Shown: positions 1 through 6,186 of the stretch, in pieces | Layout: the number at the start of each line of letters is the position of its first letter | How positions within the stretch are numbered: the stretch's first letter is position 1 | Assembly (NCBI GenBank): GCA_021783435.1 | Contig: JAJXUC010000105.1 | Span: forward strand, 1-13,501 | Source: Pseudomonadota bacterium | GTDB lineage: Bacteria; Pseudomonadota; Gammaproteobacteria; Burkholderiales; Burkholderiaceae | DNA length: 13,501 nucleotides | Reading direction: 5' to 3' | Position numbers and translations under genes: made by a program | The notes under the pieces: model-generated | What the model saw: only the letters and a program-made list of their open reading frames with translations | What the model was told of the DNA's origin: nothing | Databases searched by the model: none

Positions 1-1
1 T

Positions 2-130
2 GCCGGCGCCCTCATCGCCGGCGGCGCCGACACCGCCGAGGCCAAGCTCGAAATCATGCACGCCTGCGGCTTCACCGTCACCCGCAACCCCTCCGAAATG
101 GGCAAACTCATCCAGAAAAAATTGGGCTGA
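2..130 (+). CDS. sucD: Succinyl-CoA synthetase alpha subunit, C-terminal end (partial)
   Basis: Only the last 42 residues are inside the window; the gene begins upstream of base 1. SucD is the CoA/ADP-binding alpha subunit of succinyl-CoA ligase, a cytosolic TCA-cycle enzyme that makes succinate and ATP or GTP with SucC. The reading frame opens with AGALIAGGADTAEAKLEIM and ends RNPSEMGKLIQKKLG before TGA. The AGALI.GG.DTA.AK stretch and the RNPSEMG near the end are the usual SucD terminus in beta-proteobacteria. The catalytic histidine lies in the same family motif just upstream, outside the window. sucC would be expected further left. Identification rests on about 42 residues, but they are distinctive. 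Confidence 0.88.
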   Translation, partial: AGALIAGGADTAEAKLEIMHACGFTVTRNPSEMGKLIQKKLG

Positions 131-140
131 AGAGTGCCTC

Positions 141-200
141 CCGGCCGCCATTTTGCAGCGGCTGCTCCCCCCCGAGGGGGAGAAAACTTGGGGCGGCCTG
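141..200. repeat. Nested inverted repeats after sucD (stem-loop, possible terminator or dispersed element)
   Basis: The block begins 10 bases after the sucD stop. An outer arm GGCCGCC (143-149) matches GGCGGCC (192-198) in inverted orientation. TTTT (151-154) can pair with AAAA (183-186). A perfect inner stem CTCCCCC (165-171) / GGGGGAG (176-182) closes a CCGA tetraloop, and GCAGC-G-GCTGC (155-165) is a further small palindrome. There is no clear T-tract on the plus strand, so it is not a textbook rho-independent terminator, although its position after sucD suits one. The layered symmetry also resembles short dispersed intergenic repeats of Burkholderiales genomes. I cannot tell which without a genome-wide search. 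Confidence 0.6.
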
Positions 201-206
201 GCGTTA

Positions 207-216
207 CCTCATGAGG
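207..216. repeat. 10-bp perfect palindrome CCTCATGAGG
   Basis: This is a self-complementary decamer just right of the nested inverted repeats and before terC. It may be the edge of the same repeat element or a small operator. Nothing else in the 131-382 intergenic stretch is recognisable as a gene. Confidence 0.4.
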
Positions 217-382
217 GATTGCGTGCCAGCGGCCGCGGCGATCGTCGTCTGAATCACGCCACAGGGCGGCGAGTGGGAGCATTTGCGTTCGCCGAGGGCA
301 GCTTTTTTGCCGGCCTCCCGTTATGCTGCACTTCGTTGCGGCTGTTGCCGCGTTGTGCATCGAGTGGAGCCTTCCCTTGCCG

Positions 383-1105
383 TTGGAGTCTTTTCTTACC
401 CCTGTTTTCTGGGCCGCGCTGGGCCAGATTGTTCTGATCGACATCCTGCTCGGCGGCGACAACGCCGTGGTCATCGCGCTGGCCAGCAGAAAATTGCCGC
501 CACTGCAGCGGCGCAAGGCCATCTTCTGGGGCACGATCGGCGCGGTGGCCTTGCGCGTCGTGCTGATCTTTTTTGCGCTGACCCTGCTCAAGTTGTTTTT
601 TTTGAAAATCATCGGTGCGGCGTTGTTGCTGTGGATCGGCGTCAAGCTGATGCAGCCGGACGATGAGCAGGATGGCGGGCATGGCAGCGTGCAGGCGGCA
701 GACAAGTTGTGGACTGCGGTCAAGACTGTGATCGTCGCCGACTTCGTCATGAGCCTCGACAACGTGATTGCCATCGCCGGGGCGGCGCAGAATGCCGGAG
801 CCGACCATAGCTTGGTTCTCGTGATTTTCGGCTTGGTATTGAGCGTGCCCATCATTGTCTGGGGCAGTCAGCTGGTGATCGGGCTGATGACACGTTATCC
901 CGTCATCATCACGCTGGGCGCTATGCTGCTCGGCTGGATCGCCGGTGGTCTGGTCGTCACGGATCCGGCCGCCGAGTCCTGGGTGCAGGCCCAGAGTTGG
1001 GGCCAGCAGGCCGGCATGCTTGCCGGCGCGGCGGGCGCCATTCTGGTTTGGGGCGTCGGACAATGGATACGCAGCAGGCATCGCCCGCTTGCTTCGGCCG
1101 ACTAA
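383..1105 (+). CDS. TerC family integral membrane protein
   Basis: TerC-family proteins are polytopic inner-membrane proteins linked to tellurite resistance, to manganese efflux, and in some bacteria to metalation of exported proteins. From the TTG at 383 the product is 240 residues, about seven hydrophobic segments. The two hallmark acidic motifs are present: LIDILLGGDNAVVIALA (about 18-34, with D20, D26, N27) and DFVMSLDNVIAIA (about 120-132, with D120, D126, N127). A hydrophilic loop at about 91-112 separates the two halves. I prefer TTG 383 because family members usually start directly with M-E-x-L-x-x-P-x-F-W, and a weak GTGGAG lies 13 bases upstream. An in-frame ATG at 323 would add 20 hydrophobic residues and has no visible ribosome-binding site. 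An 8-T run (596-603) lies in the coding sequence. The phosphatase gene follows after 15 bases. Confidence 0.9.
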   Translation: MESFLTPVFWAALGQIVLIDILLGGDNAVVIALASRKLPPLQRRKAIFWGTIGAVALRVVLIFFALTLLKLFFLKIIGAALLLWIGVKLMQPDDEQDGGHGSVQAADKLWTAVKTVIVADFVMSLDNVIAIAGAAQNAGADHSLVLVIFGLVLSVPIIVWGSQLVIGLMTRYPVIITLGAMLLGWIAGGLVVTDPAAESWVQAQSWGQQAGMLAGAAGAILVWGVGQWIRSRHRPLASAD

Positions 1106-1120
1106 AAGAGAGCAGGCACG

Positions 1121-1909
1121 ATGGCTTCCCTTCCGGCGTCAAAACCCAACGCCACGCGTCTTGAAATGGCCAGTTGCACCGATATGGGCCGGGTGCGCGA
1201 ACACAACGAGGATGCGATTGCCTGCGACCCAATGGCTGGCGTCGCGGTCCTGGCCGACGGCATGGGCGGTTACGCGGCGGGGGAGGTGGCCAGTGGGGTT
1301 GCCGCGGCACAGATCAATGCCGACCTGAGCCGCATGAAAGCCGAGTACCCGCGTATCAGCGCAATGGATTTATCGAATGCCATGCGCGAGTCCATCCTGC
1401 GCGTCAACAGCCAGATCTATCGATCGGCCAAACAGGACCTGCGCTATTCCGGCATGGGGACGACATTGGTTGCGGCAGCGTTCACCGGCAATGTCGTGGT
1501 CCTGGGGCACGCCGGGGATTCGCGCGCCTATCTGCTGCGCCAGCGCCGCCTTGCACAAATCACCAAGGATCATTCGCTTTTGCAAGAGCAGATCGACATG
1601 GGTTTGGTGCGGGGCGAAGAGGAGAGTGCCAAGGCCGTGAAGAATCTGGTGACGCGCGCTTTGGGGGTGGATTTAGCGTTGGAGCCTGAACTCGGCATGC
1701 ATCCGGTTCTGACGGGCGATCAAATTCTTCTGTGCTCGGACGGCCTGAGCGATATGCTGTCCGACAATAGCATTCAAACCATCCTGAACGATTATGCTGG
1801 CGCGCCAGCAGCTGCGGCGCGCCGTCTGGTGCAGGAGGCGAATCTGGCCGGCGGGCGCGATAATATTTCGGTCATTATCGTGCTCGTACACCCGGATTCG
1901 CGCGAATAA
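1121..1909 (+). CDS. PP2C-type (PPM) Ser/Thr protein phosphatase, PppA/Stp-like
   Basis: This is a cytosolic, Mn/Mg-dependent phosphatase that removes phosphate from Ser/Thr residues. The 262-residue single-domain product is typical of bacterial Stp1/PrpC/PppA proteins. All PPM motifs are visible: TDMGRVREHNEDA (R26, E30, D31), LADGMGG (D46, G47), GMGTTL (111-116), GHAGDSRAYL (D133), ITKDHS, CSDGLSDM (D207) and GGRDNISVI (D247, N248). The metal-binding aspartates are therefore intact and the enzyme should be active. No signal peptide or membrane segment is seen. The ATG lies 15 bases after the terC stop behind a weak AGAG, so it is probably co-transcribed with terC. The next gene encodes an FHA phosphothreonine-binding protein, which fits a shared signalling role. 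The cognate kinase is not in the window. Confidence 0.94.
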   Translation: MASLPASKPNATRLEMASCTDMGRVREHNEDAIACDPMAGVAVLADGMGGYAAGEVASGVAAAQINADLSRMKAEYPRISAMDLSNAMRESILRVNSQIYRSAKQDLRYSGMGTTLVAAAFTGNVVVLGHAGDSRAYLLRQRRLAQITKDHSLLQEQIDMGLVRGEEESAKAVKNLVTRALGVDLALEPELGMHPVLTGDQILLCSDGLSDMLSDNSIQTILNDYAGAPAAAARRLVQEANLAGGRDNISVIIVLVHPDSRE

Positions 1910-1973
1910 GATACCGATTCTCCCCAATCCGACGCGACTCCCGATTCACATCGCGAACAATTTCTTGACAGAC

Positions 1974-1980
1974 AAGGTGG
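1974..1980 (+). promoter_or_regulatory. Ribosome-binding site of the FHA gene
   Basis: AAGGTGG sits 6 bases before the ATG at 1987. It is one of the clearest Shine-Dalgarno matches in the window and supports that start. The gap to the phosphatase stop is 77 bases. Confidence 0.6.
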
Positions 1981-1986
1981 ATCGCC

Positions 1987-2697
1987 ATGGCCAAACTGGT
2001 CATCTTTCTCGACGATAAGGTTCTCAAGGAAGTGGTTCTGAACAAGGATCGCATCACCCTTGGGAGGCGCCCGCACAACGACGTGGTGATCGACAATCTC
2101 GCCGTCAGCGGCGAGCACGCCGTGCTCTTGCGCGAGGGCGAGGGCTATGTTGTGCAGGATCTGGGCAGCACCAACGGCTCTTACATCAACGGCAAGCCCA
2201 TCAAGCGCTCGGTTTTCAACGAGGGCGACTCGCTGGACATCGGCAAGTACACCTTGCGCCTGCTGCTGGATTCGCGGCAGTCGGCCTTTTCCGGGTCGCG
2301 CTTCGGTAACTCCCGCTTCGGCCCCACCGGGTTTGGTAATTCGGCAGGCGGCGCCTCCGGTTTTCGTAACTCGCGGGGCGGGGACACCACGTCCAGCTTC
2401 AGCCAGACGCAGCACCAAGACGCCTCCAATTTGCCGGCGTTCAAGATCCGCGTGGTCAGCGGGTCGGCTGCCGGGACGGAGTTGGTCCTGAGCAAGCCGC
2501 AAACCACCTTCGGCCAGCATGGGGTGATGGTGGTGAACATCCAGCGCAACCCGCGCGGCTACGAACTCAGCCAGGTCGAGGGCGAGCAGCGCGTGCGCAT
2601 CAATGGCGCGGCCCTGGGTTTGGTGCCTGCGGTGCTGTCGTCGGGCGATGTGATCGAGCTGACGGGCGGCACGCGTTTGCAAGTCTTGCCGGCTTGA
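1987..2697 (+). CDS. FHA-domain protein with low-complexity linker and degenerate second FHA-like domain
   Basis: This is a 236-residue soluble protein. Residues about 1-95 form a canonical FHA domain, the phosphothreonine-peptide reader: ITLGRRPHNDVVID (G26, R27), VSGEH (S41, H44) and DLGSTNGSYINGK (S61, N63, G64, N68). Residues about 100-148 are a Gly/Ser/Phe/Asn-rich linker with repeated F-G/R-N-S units, then a Ser/Thr/Gln-rich stretch. Residues about 152-236 look like a second FHA fold: TTFGQHG, then RINGAALG, then LSSGDVIEL, with a closing strand. That half lacks the S-x-x-H and S-T-N-G binding residues, so it probably does not bind phosphothreonine. It follows the PP2C gene on the same strand and is probably a partner or substrate of that phosphatase. 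Its actual target is unknown. Confidence 0.92.
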   Translation: MAKLVIFLDDKVLKEVVLNKDRITLGRRPHNDVVIDNLAVSGEHAVLLREGEGYVVQDLGSTNGSYINGKPIKRSVFNEGDSLDIGKYTLRLLLDSRQSAFSGSRFGNSRFGPTGFGNSAGGASGFRNSRGGDTTSSFSQTQHQDASNLPAFKIRVVSGSAAGTELVLSKPQTTFGQHGVMVVNIQRNPRGYELSQVEGEQRVRINGAALGLVPAVLSSGDVIELTGGTRLQVLPA

Positions 2698-2716
2698 GGT
2701 CCAAACCAGCAAGAGG

Positions 2717-2742
2717 AGCCGCGGCCGGGTTCGGTTGCGGCT
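2717..2742 (+). terminator. Stem-loop after the FHA gene, between convergent FHA and pyk genes
   Basis: AGCCGCGGCC (2717-2726) pairs over 10 positions with GGTTGCGGCT (2733-2742), including two G-T wobble pairs, around a 6-base GGGTTC loop, 20 bases after the FHA stop. The wobbles are G-U only when the plus strand is transcribed and become C-A mismatches on the minus strand. The structure therefore serves the FHA-side transcript better than pyk. No T-tract follows, so true terminator activity is uncertain. Confidence 0.45.
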
Positions 2743-2778
2743 GCACCAGGCCCCGGCTGCGAAAGGGCCGCTTTCCGC

Positions 2779-4209
2779 TCAACGGGCCACGCGCATCAGC
2801 TTGAGCATATTGGTGCCTCCCGCAGTCCCGATGGGCTCGCCGCACGTGATGGCATAGCTGTCGCCGGCAACCAAGGCGTGGCTTTTCACAAGCATGATCT
2901 CGGCCTGCTTTAGGGCCTCGTCGCGGTCGCTGGAGAACTGCATATGCACCGGGCGCACATTGCGGTAGAGGGTCATGCGCCGCACCGAGCTGATTTGCGG
3001 GGAGAGCGCATAGATCGGCATGCGCACCCGGTGGCGACTCATCCAAAGCGCCGTCGAGCCGGACTCCGTGAGCGCAACGATGGCCTTGCAGCCCAGGTGA
3101 TGCGCGGTGAACAGCGCGGCCATGGCGATCGACTGATCGATACGCGTGAAGGACTTGTCCACGAAGTCATGCTCGAGCTTCATTTCCTCGAACAGTTCGG
3201 CCTCCATACAGATGCTGGCCATGGCCTCCACCGTTTCGACGGGGTATTTCCCGGCCGCGGTTTCGGCCGAGAGCATCACCGCATCGGTGCCGTCGAGGAC
3301 CGCGTTGGCGACATCGGAAACCTCGGCCCGGGTGGGGACCGCGTTGGTGATCATCGATTCCATCATCTGTGTGGCCGTGATGACCACGCGGTCCATGTCG
3401 CGCGCCATGCGGATCATGCGCTTTTGCAACGCGGGCACGGCGGCGTTGCCGACTTCCACGGCGAGGTCGCCGCGCGCCACCATGATGCCATCCGAGGCCT
3501 GGAGGATTTCGGCCAGCGCCGGAATGGCCTCGGCACGCTCGATCTTCGCGATCAGCGAGGGCCTGTGCCCGTAGGGCTCGCCGGCGACATAGGCCAGTTG
3601 CCGGGCGAGTTCCATGTCGGTGGCATTCTTGGGGAAGGACACGGCCAGGAAGTCGGCCTGAAAGGCCATCGCCGTGCGGATGTCCTCCATGTCCTTGGCG
3701 GTGAGGGCGGGCGCCGTCAGGCCGCCGCCCTGCTTGTTGATGCCCTTGTTGTTCGACAGCTCGCCCCCGATCACCACCGAGGTGATGATCTTGGAGCCTT
3801 CCACGGCCTCGACCGCCAGCACGATCAGGCCGTCGTTGAGCAGCAGGCGGTCGCCGGGCTTGACATCGCGCGGCAGGTCCTTGTAGTCGAGGCCGGCGAT
3901 GTCCTCGTTGCCCAGTTCGCAATTGGCGTCGAGCGTGAAGCGCTTGCCCTGCTTGAGTTCGATCTTGCCTTGGGCGAATTTCCCGACGCGGATTTTCGGC
4001 CCCTGCAGGTCGGCCATGATGGCGACCTCGCGGCCGCAGCGCGCGGCGGTTTCACGCACGAGCTGGGCGCGGTCGATATGGTCCTGCGCCTTGCCATGGG
4101 AGAAATTCAGCCGCACGACATCCACACCGGCGCGGATGATGCGTTCAAGAACGTCAGCAGATGAACTGGCTGGGCCGATCGTGGCCACGATTTTTGTTGC
4201 ACGGGTCAT
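2779..4209 (-). CDS. pyk: Pyruvate kinase, PykA type
   Basis: This cytosolic glycolytic enzyme converts phosphoenolpyruvate and ADP to pyruvate and ATP. The product is 476 residues, close to the length of E. coli PykA. Family signatures are in order: TKIVATIGPAS (5-15), VVRLNFSHG (31-39, with R33, N35, S37), DLQGPKIR (67-74), the PykA-like SNNKGINKQGGGL (152-164), the active-site IAKIERAEA (K222, E224), MVARGDLAVE (D248) and ITATQMMESM (277-286). The C-terminal allosteric domain (about 355-476) is complete, with TESGSTALWMSRHR. The SNNKGINK wording favours PykA over PykF. It converges on the FHA gene with an 81-base gap and diverges from the diguanylate cyclase gene. No ribosome-binding site is obvious before the ATG at 4209, but the conserved start leaves little room for another. 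Confidence 0.97.
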   Translation of the reverse strand: MTRATKIVATIGPASSSADVLERIIRAGVDVVRLNFSHGKAQDHIDRAQLVRETAARCGREVAIMADLQGPKIRVGKFAQGKIELKQGKRFTLDANCELGNEDIAGLDYKDLPRDVKPGDRLLLNDGLIVLAVEAVEGSKIITSVVIGGELSNNKGINKQGGGLTAPALTAKDMEDIRTAMAFQADFLAVSFPKNATDMELARQLAYVAGEPYGHRPSLIAKIERAEAIPALAEILQASDGIMVARGDLAVEVGNAAVPALQKRMIRMARDMDRVVITATQMMESMITNAVPTRAEVSDVANAVLDGTDAVMLSAETAAGKYPVETVEAMASICMEAELFEEMKLEHDFVDKSFTRIDQSIAMAALFTAHHLGCKAIVALTESGSTALWMSRHRVRMPIYALSPQISSVRRMTLYRNVRPVHMQFSSDRDEALKQAEIMLVKSHALVAGDSYAITCGEPIGTAGGTNMLKLMRVAR

Positions 4210-4316
4210 GGGAAGGTCTGCGTGGATAGGCGAGGGAGGGGAAAACCTGGTTTGCGGCGCTGAAACCTAAAAAAATGGCAGAAACGTGAACAAGTGTGCA
4301 GCAGTGTAGGTCCGTA

Positions 4317-4335
4317 TCGCGTCAGTTTCGCGTCA
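4317..4335. repeat. Direct repeat TCGCGTCA x2, 11-bp period
   Basis: TCGCGTCA occurs at 4317-4324 and again at 4328-4335, start to start 11 bases, about one helical turn. It lies in the divergent region between pyk and the cyclase gene, 25 bases upstream of the cyclase -35 box. On the minus strand the right-hand copy overlaps a TTGACG hexamer facing pyk. The arrangement fits a dimeric regulator binding one DNA face, but no specific regulator is recognised. Confidence 0.4.
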
Positions 4336-4360
4336 AGGTGACCGAATCTAGACGTATGCT

Positions 4361-4389
4361 TTGACGGCACGCACGAGATCAAAAATACT
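4361..4389 (+). promoter_or_regulatory. Sigma70-like promoter for the diguanylate cyclase gene
   Basis: TTGACG (4361-4366) is 5/6 to the -35 consensus, followed by a 17-base spacer and AATACT (4384-4389), 4/6 to the -10 consensus. Transcription would begin near 4396, which leaves a short leader before the ATG at 4431. A second perfect TTGACA at 4389-4394 has no matching -10 at 16-18 bases. Confidence 0.5.
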
Positions 4390-4430
4390 TGACACGCCCG
4401 GGACGGGGCGAGGGGGAATCATGGGGCACC

Positions 4431-5840
4431 ATGTTGCAGAGCATTATCACTGGCCAGGGTGTGAAGACGCCCATTGTGGTGCGTGACGCGATGCGTCCGT
4501 CGCTGAGTCACGGCATGTCCGACGCCTTTCGTTCCGAGGATATGGCCGACTCGGCCGCCGTTCAGCGACTGCTGGAGGCTGTGGATCTGCCGATTGGCCG
4601 CTGGGATCGCCAGGCACGCCTGACCTTTTGCAATCCTCCTTATCTGCGCTGGGCCAAGCGCTCTGTGCAGGATTTGCTGGGCCAGACCCTGTCCGAACTC
4701 TTCGGACAGGAGGCATGGGCCCGTGCCCGGGGCGCTTTTGCGCAGGCCTTCAACGGCCAGGTTGCCGACTACGAGCGTCTTCTGACCCATCTGCATCCGC
4801 CGCGGTGGGGGCGCGTGCAGGTGTTTCCGGAGCGCACGGCGCAGGGCGAGATCGTGGCCGTCTACACCATCGCCTTCGACATTCACAACGATGTGGTGCT
4901 GGCCGAGGCGCTGCGCCGTTCCAACTGGATGCTCGAGCAGCACATGCGCAATGCGCCCTGGGGGGTGGTGGAGACCGACGGCGATTTGCGCGTGACGCGC
5001 TGGTCGCCGGCAGCGGAAAGTCTGCTGGGTTATTCCAGCGAGCAAAGCCTGGGCCTGGCCTGCCTGGACCGCGGCGTGCCGCCCGACGAACTACCTTGCT
5101 GGCAGGGGGTCCTGCAAAGCATCCGGGCCGGCGAACTGCAGTCGACTGTGGTGCAACGCCCGCACCAGCGGCCCGACGGCCAGAACATCTGGAGCGAATG
5201 GACGCTTTCCGCGCTGCGCGATCCGGCGGGCCCGATGGTGTCGCTGCTGTGCTTCGTGCGCGACGTCTCGGATCAGGTTCGGCGCCAGGCGCGATTGCTG
5301 CGCGAGGCCGAATACGACGCGCTGACCGGTGTGCTCAGTCGCCGCGCCATCATGCAGCGCCTGGATGCCGCGCTGGAGCGGCGTCGGCCTGGTGAATTGC
5401 TGGCCGTGTGTTTCGTCGACCTGGATGGCTTCAAGCCGGTGAACGACCGCCTTGGCCACCACGAGGGTGACCGCTTGCTCAAACACGTTGCACAGGCCCT
5501 GGCTGCCAGCGTGCGCGGCGATGACGTGGTCGGGCGCCTTGGTGGGGACGAATTCGTCGTGGTGGGGCTTCTGCGCAGCGAACGCGACGCAGAGCGTCTG
5601 GCTGAAAAACTGGTGCATGCCGTGCGCAAGGCGTCCGAGGACACGCAGGCGCAGGTTCTCGTCACGGCCAGCGTCGGCGTGGCCATGGTGCCGCAACATG
5701 CCAGCAACAACTTTGAGCTGCTGCAGCGTGCCGATGACGCGATGTATGTCGCCAAGCGTGGCGGCAAGAACCGCTGGGCGATTTGCCAGAATCCCGAGGC
5801 ACAGGGCGCGCGGCTTTTGGCCACTCCCTCGTGGGAATGA
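4431..5840 (+). CDS. Soluble diguanylate cyclase, PAS-PAS-GGDEF
   Basis: GGDEF enzymes make cyclic di-GMP from two GTP, controlling the switch between motile and biofilm life. From the ATG at 4431 the product is 469 residues. Residues about 42-150 and 165-285 look like two PAS sensory domains (the first with RWDRQARLTFCNPPYLRWA, the second with WGVVETDGDLRVTRWSPAAE). An ending RDVSDQVRRQARLLREAEYDALTG leads into the GGDEF domain (about 292-450). The catalytic signature GGDEF (371-375) is intact, with the metal site FVDLDGFK (D330). An RGDD inhibitory I-site (362-365) lies exactly five residues before it, so product feedback is expected. There is no EAL domain, membrane segment or signal peptide. 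A TTG at 4389 lies in frame but inside the predicted -10 box, so the ATG is preferred. The ligand of the PAS domains cannot be inferred. Confidence 0.93.
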   Translation: MLQSIITGQGVKTPIVVRDAMRPSLSHGMSDAFRSEDMADSAAVQRLLEAVDLPIGRWDRQARLTFCNPPYLRWAKRSVQDLLGQTLSELFGQEAWARARGAFAQAFNGQVADYERLLTHLHPPRWGRVQVFPERTAQGEIVAVYTIAFDIHNDVVLAEALRRSNWMLEQHMRNAPWGVVETDGDLRVTRWSPAAESLLGYSSEQSLGLACLDRGVPPDELPCWQGVLQSIRAGELQSTVVQRPHQRPDGQNIWSEWTLSALRDPAGPMVSLLCFVRDVSDQVRRQARLLREAEYDALTGVLSRRAIMQRLDAALERRRPGELLAVCFVDLDGFKPVNDRLGHHEGDRLLKHVAQALAASVRGDDVVGRLGGDEFVVVGLLRSERDAERLAEKLVHAVRKASEDTQAQVLVTASVGVAMVPQHASNNFELLQRADDAMYVAKRGGKNRWAICQNPEAQGARLLATPSWE

Positions 5841-5843
5841 GGG

Positions 5844-6170
5844 TCAGCCCAACCAGGTCTGTAGCCCGAGCAACGCCCAGTAGGCCAGCATGCCGCTGAC
5901 GATGGTGCCGAGGATGCCGCGGCGCCACATGTAGTAGCCGCTCGCGACGCCTGCGGCGCCGAGCTTGATCCAGGAAGGCCCCAGATTCGTCGCCAGCAGC
6001 AATTCCGGCGCCATCACTGCGGCCAATGCCGCTGCCGGCGCGTAGCGCAAGGCCAGGCGCAGGCGGGAGGGCAAATCCCAGGCCTTGCGCGGCAGCAGGA
6101 ACAGCGAACGCGTGACGACGGTCACGGCGGTGAGGCCCACGACCAAGGCCATTTCGGTGATGAGGTTCAT
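5844..6170 (-). CDS. azlD: AzlD family branched-chain amino acid transport protein
   Basis: AzlD is the small membrane partner of AzlC in a branched-chain amino acid (and analogue) exporter. From the ATG at 6170 the product is 108 residues, nearly all hydrophobic, with about four membrane segments. It contains the family-like patterns VVTRSLFLLP and LRYAPAAALAAVMAPELL. It lies 16 bases downstream of the azlC stop on the same strand, the standard azlCD order. An in-frame TTG at 6197 would extend it by nine residues into azlC but has no better support. Its stop is only 3 bases from the stop of the oppositely oriented cyclase gene, so there is no room for a terminator between them. Confidence 0.9.
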   Translation of the reverse strand: MNLITEMALVVGLTAVTVVTRSLFLLPRKAWDLPSRLRLALRYAPAAALAAVMAPELLLATNLGPSWIKLGAAGVASGYYMWRRGILGTIVSGMLAYWALLGLQTWLG

Positions 6171-6186
6171 GGCGTGTTTCGACAAG

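Noticed and set aside
200..382. Possible yybP-ykoY (manganese) riboswitch upstream of terC
   Set aside because: TerC genes often carry this riboswitch, and the leader has some structure. I could not find the conserved GGGGAGUAG and AACAUACUC-type loops, so it is not supported. A covariance-model search with RF00080 would settle it.
254..1081. Minus-strand open frame of 275 codons
   Set aside because: It is antisense to terC, whose membrane and acidic motifs are clear. The product is Gln/His/Asp-rich and unlike any family I know.
1965..1970. TTGACA as a promoter -35 for the FHA gene
   Set aside because: It lies only 17 bases before the ATG, so transcription would start inside the gene, and no -10 follows at the right distance.
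2944..4164. Plus-strand open frame of 406 codons
   Set aside because: It is antisense to pyk and is His/Gly/Asp/Arg-rich with no recognisable domain.
4389..4430. TTG start at 4389 for the diguanylate cyclase
   Set aside because: It overlaps the predicted -10 box and the added 14 residues (Gly/Arg-rich) look non-coding. The ATG at 4431 is preferred.
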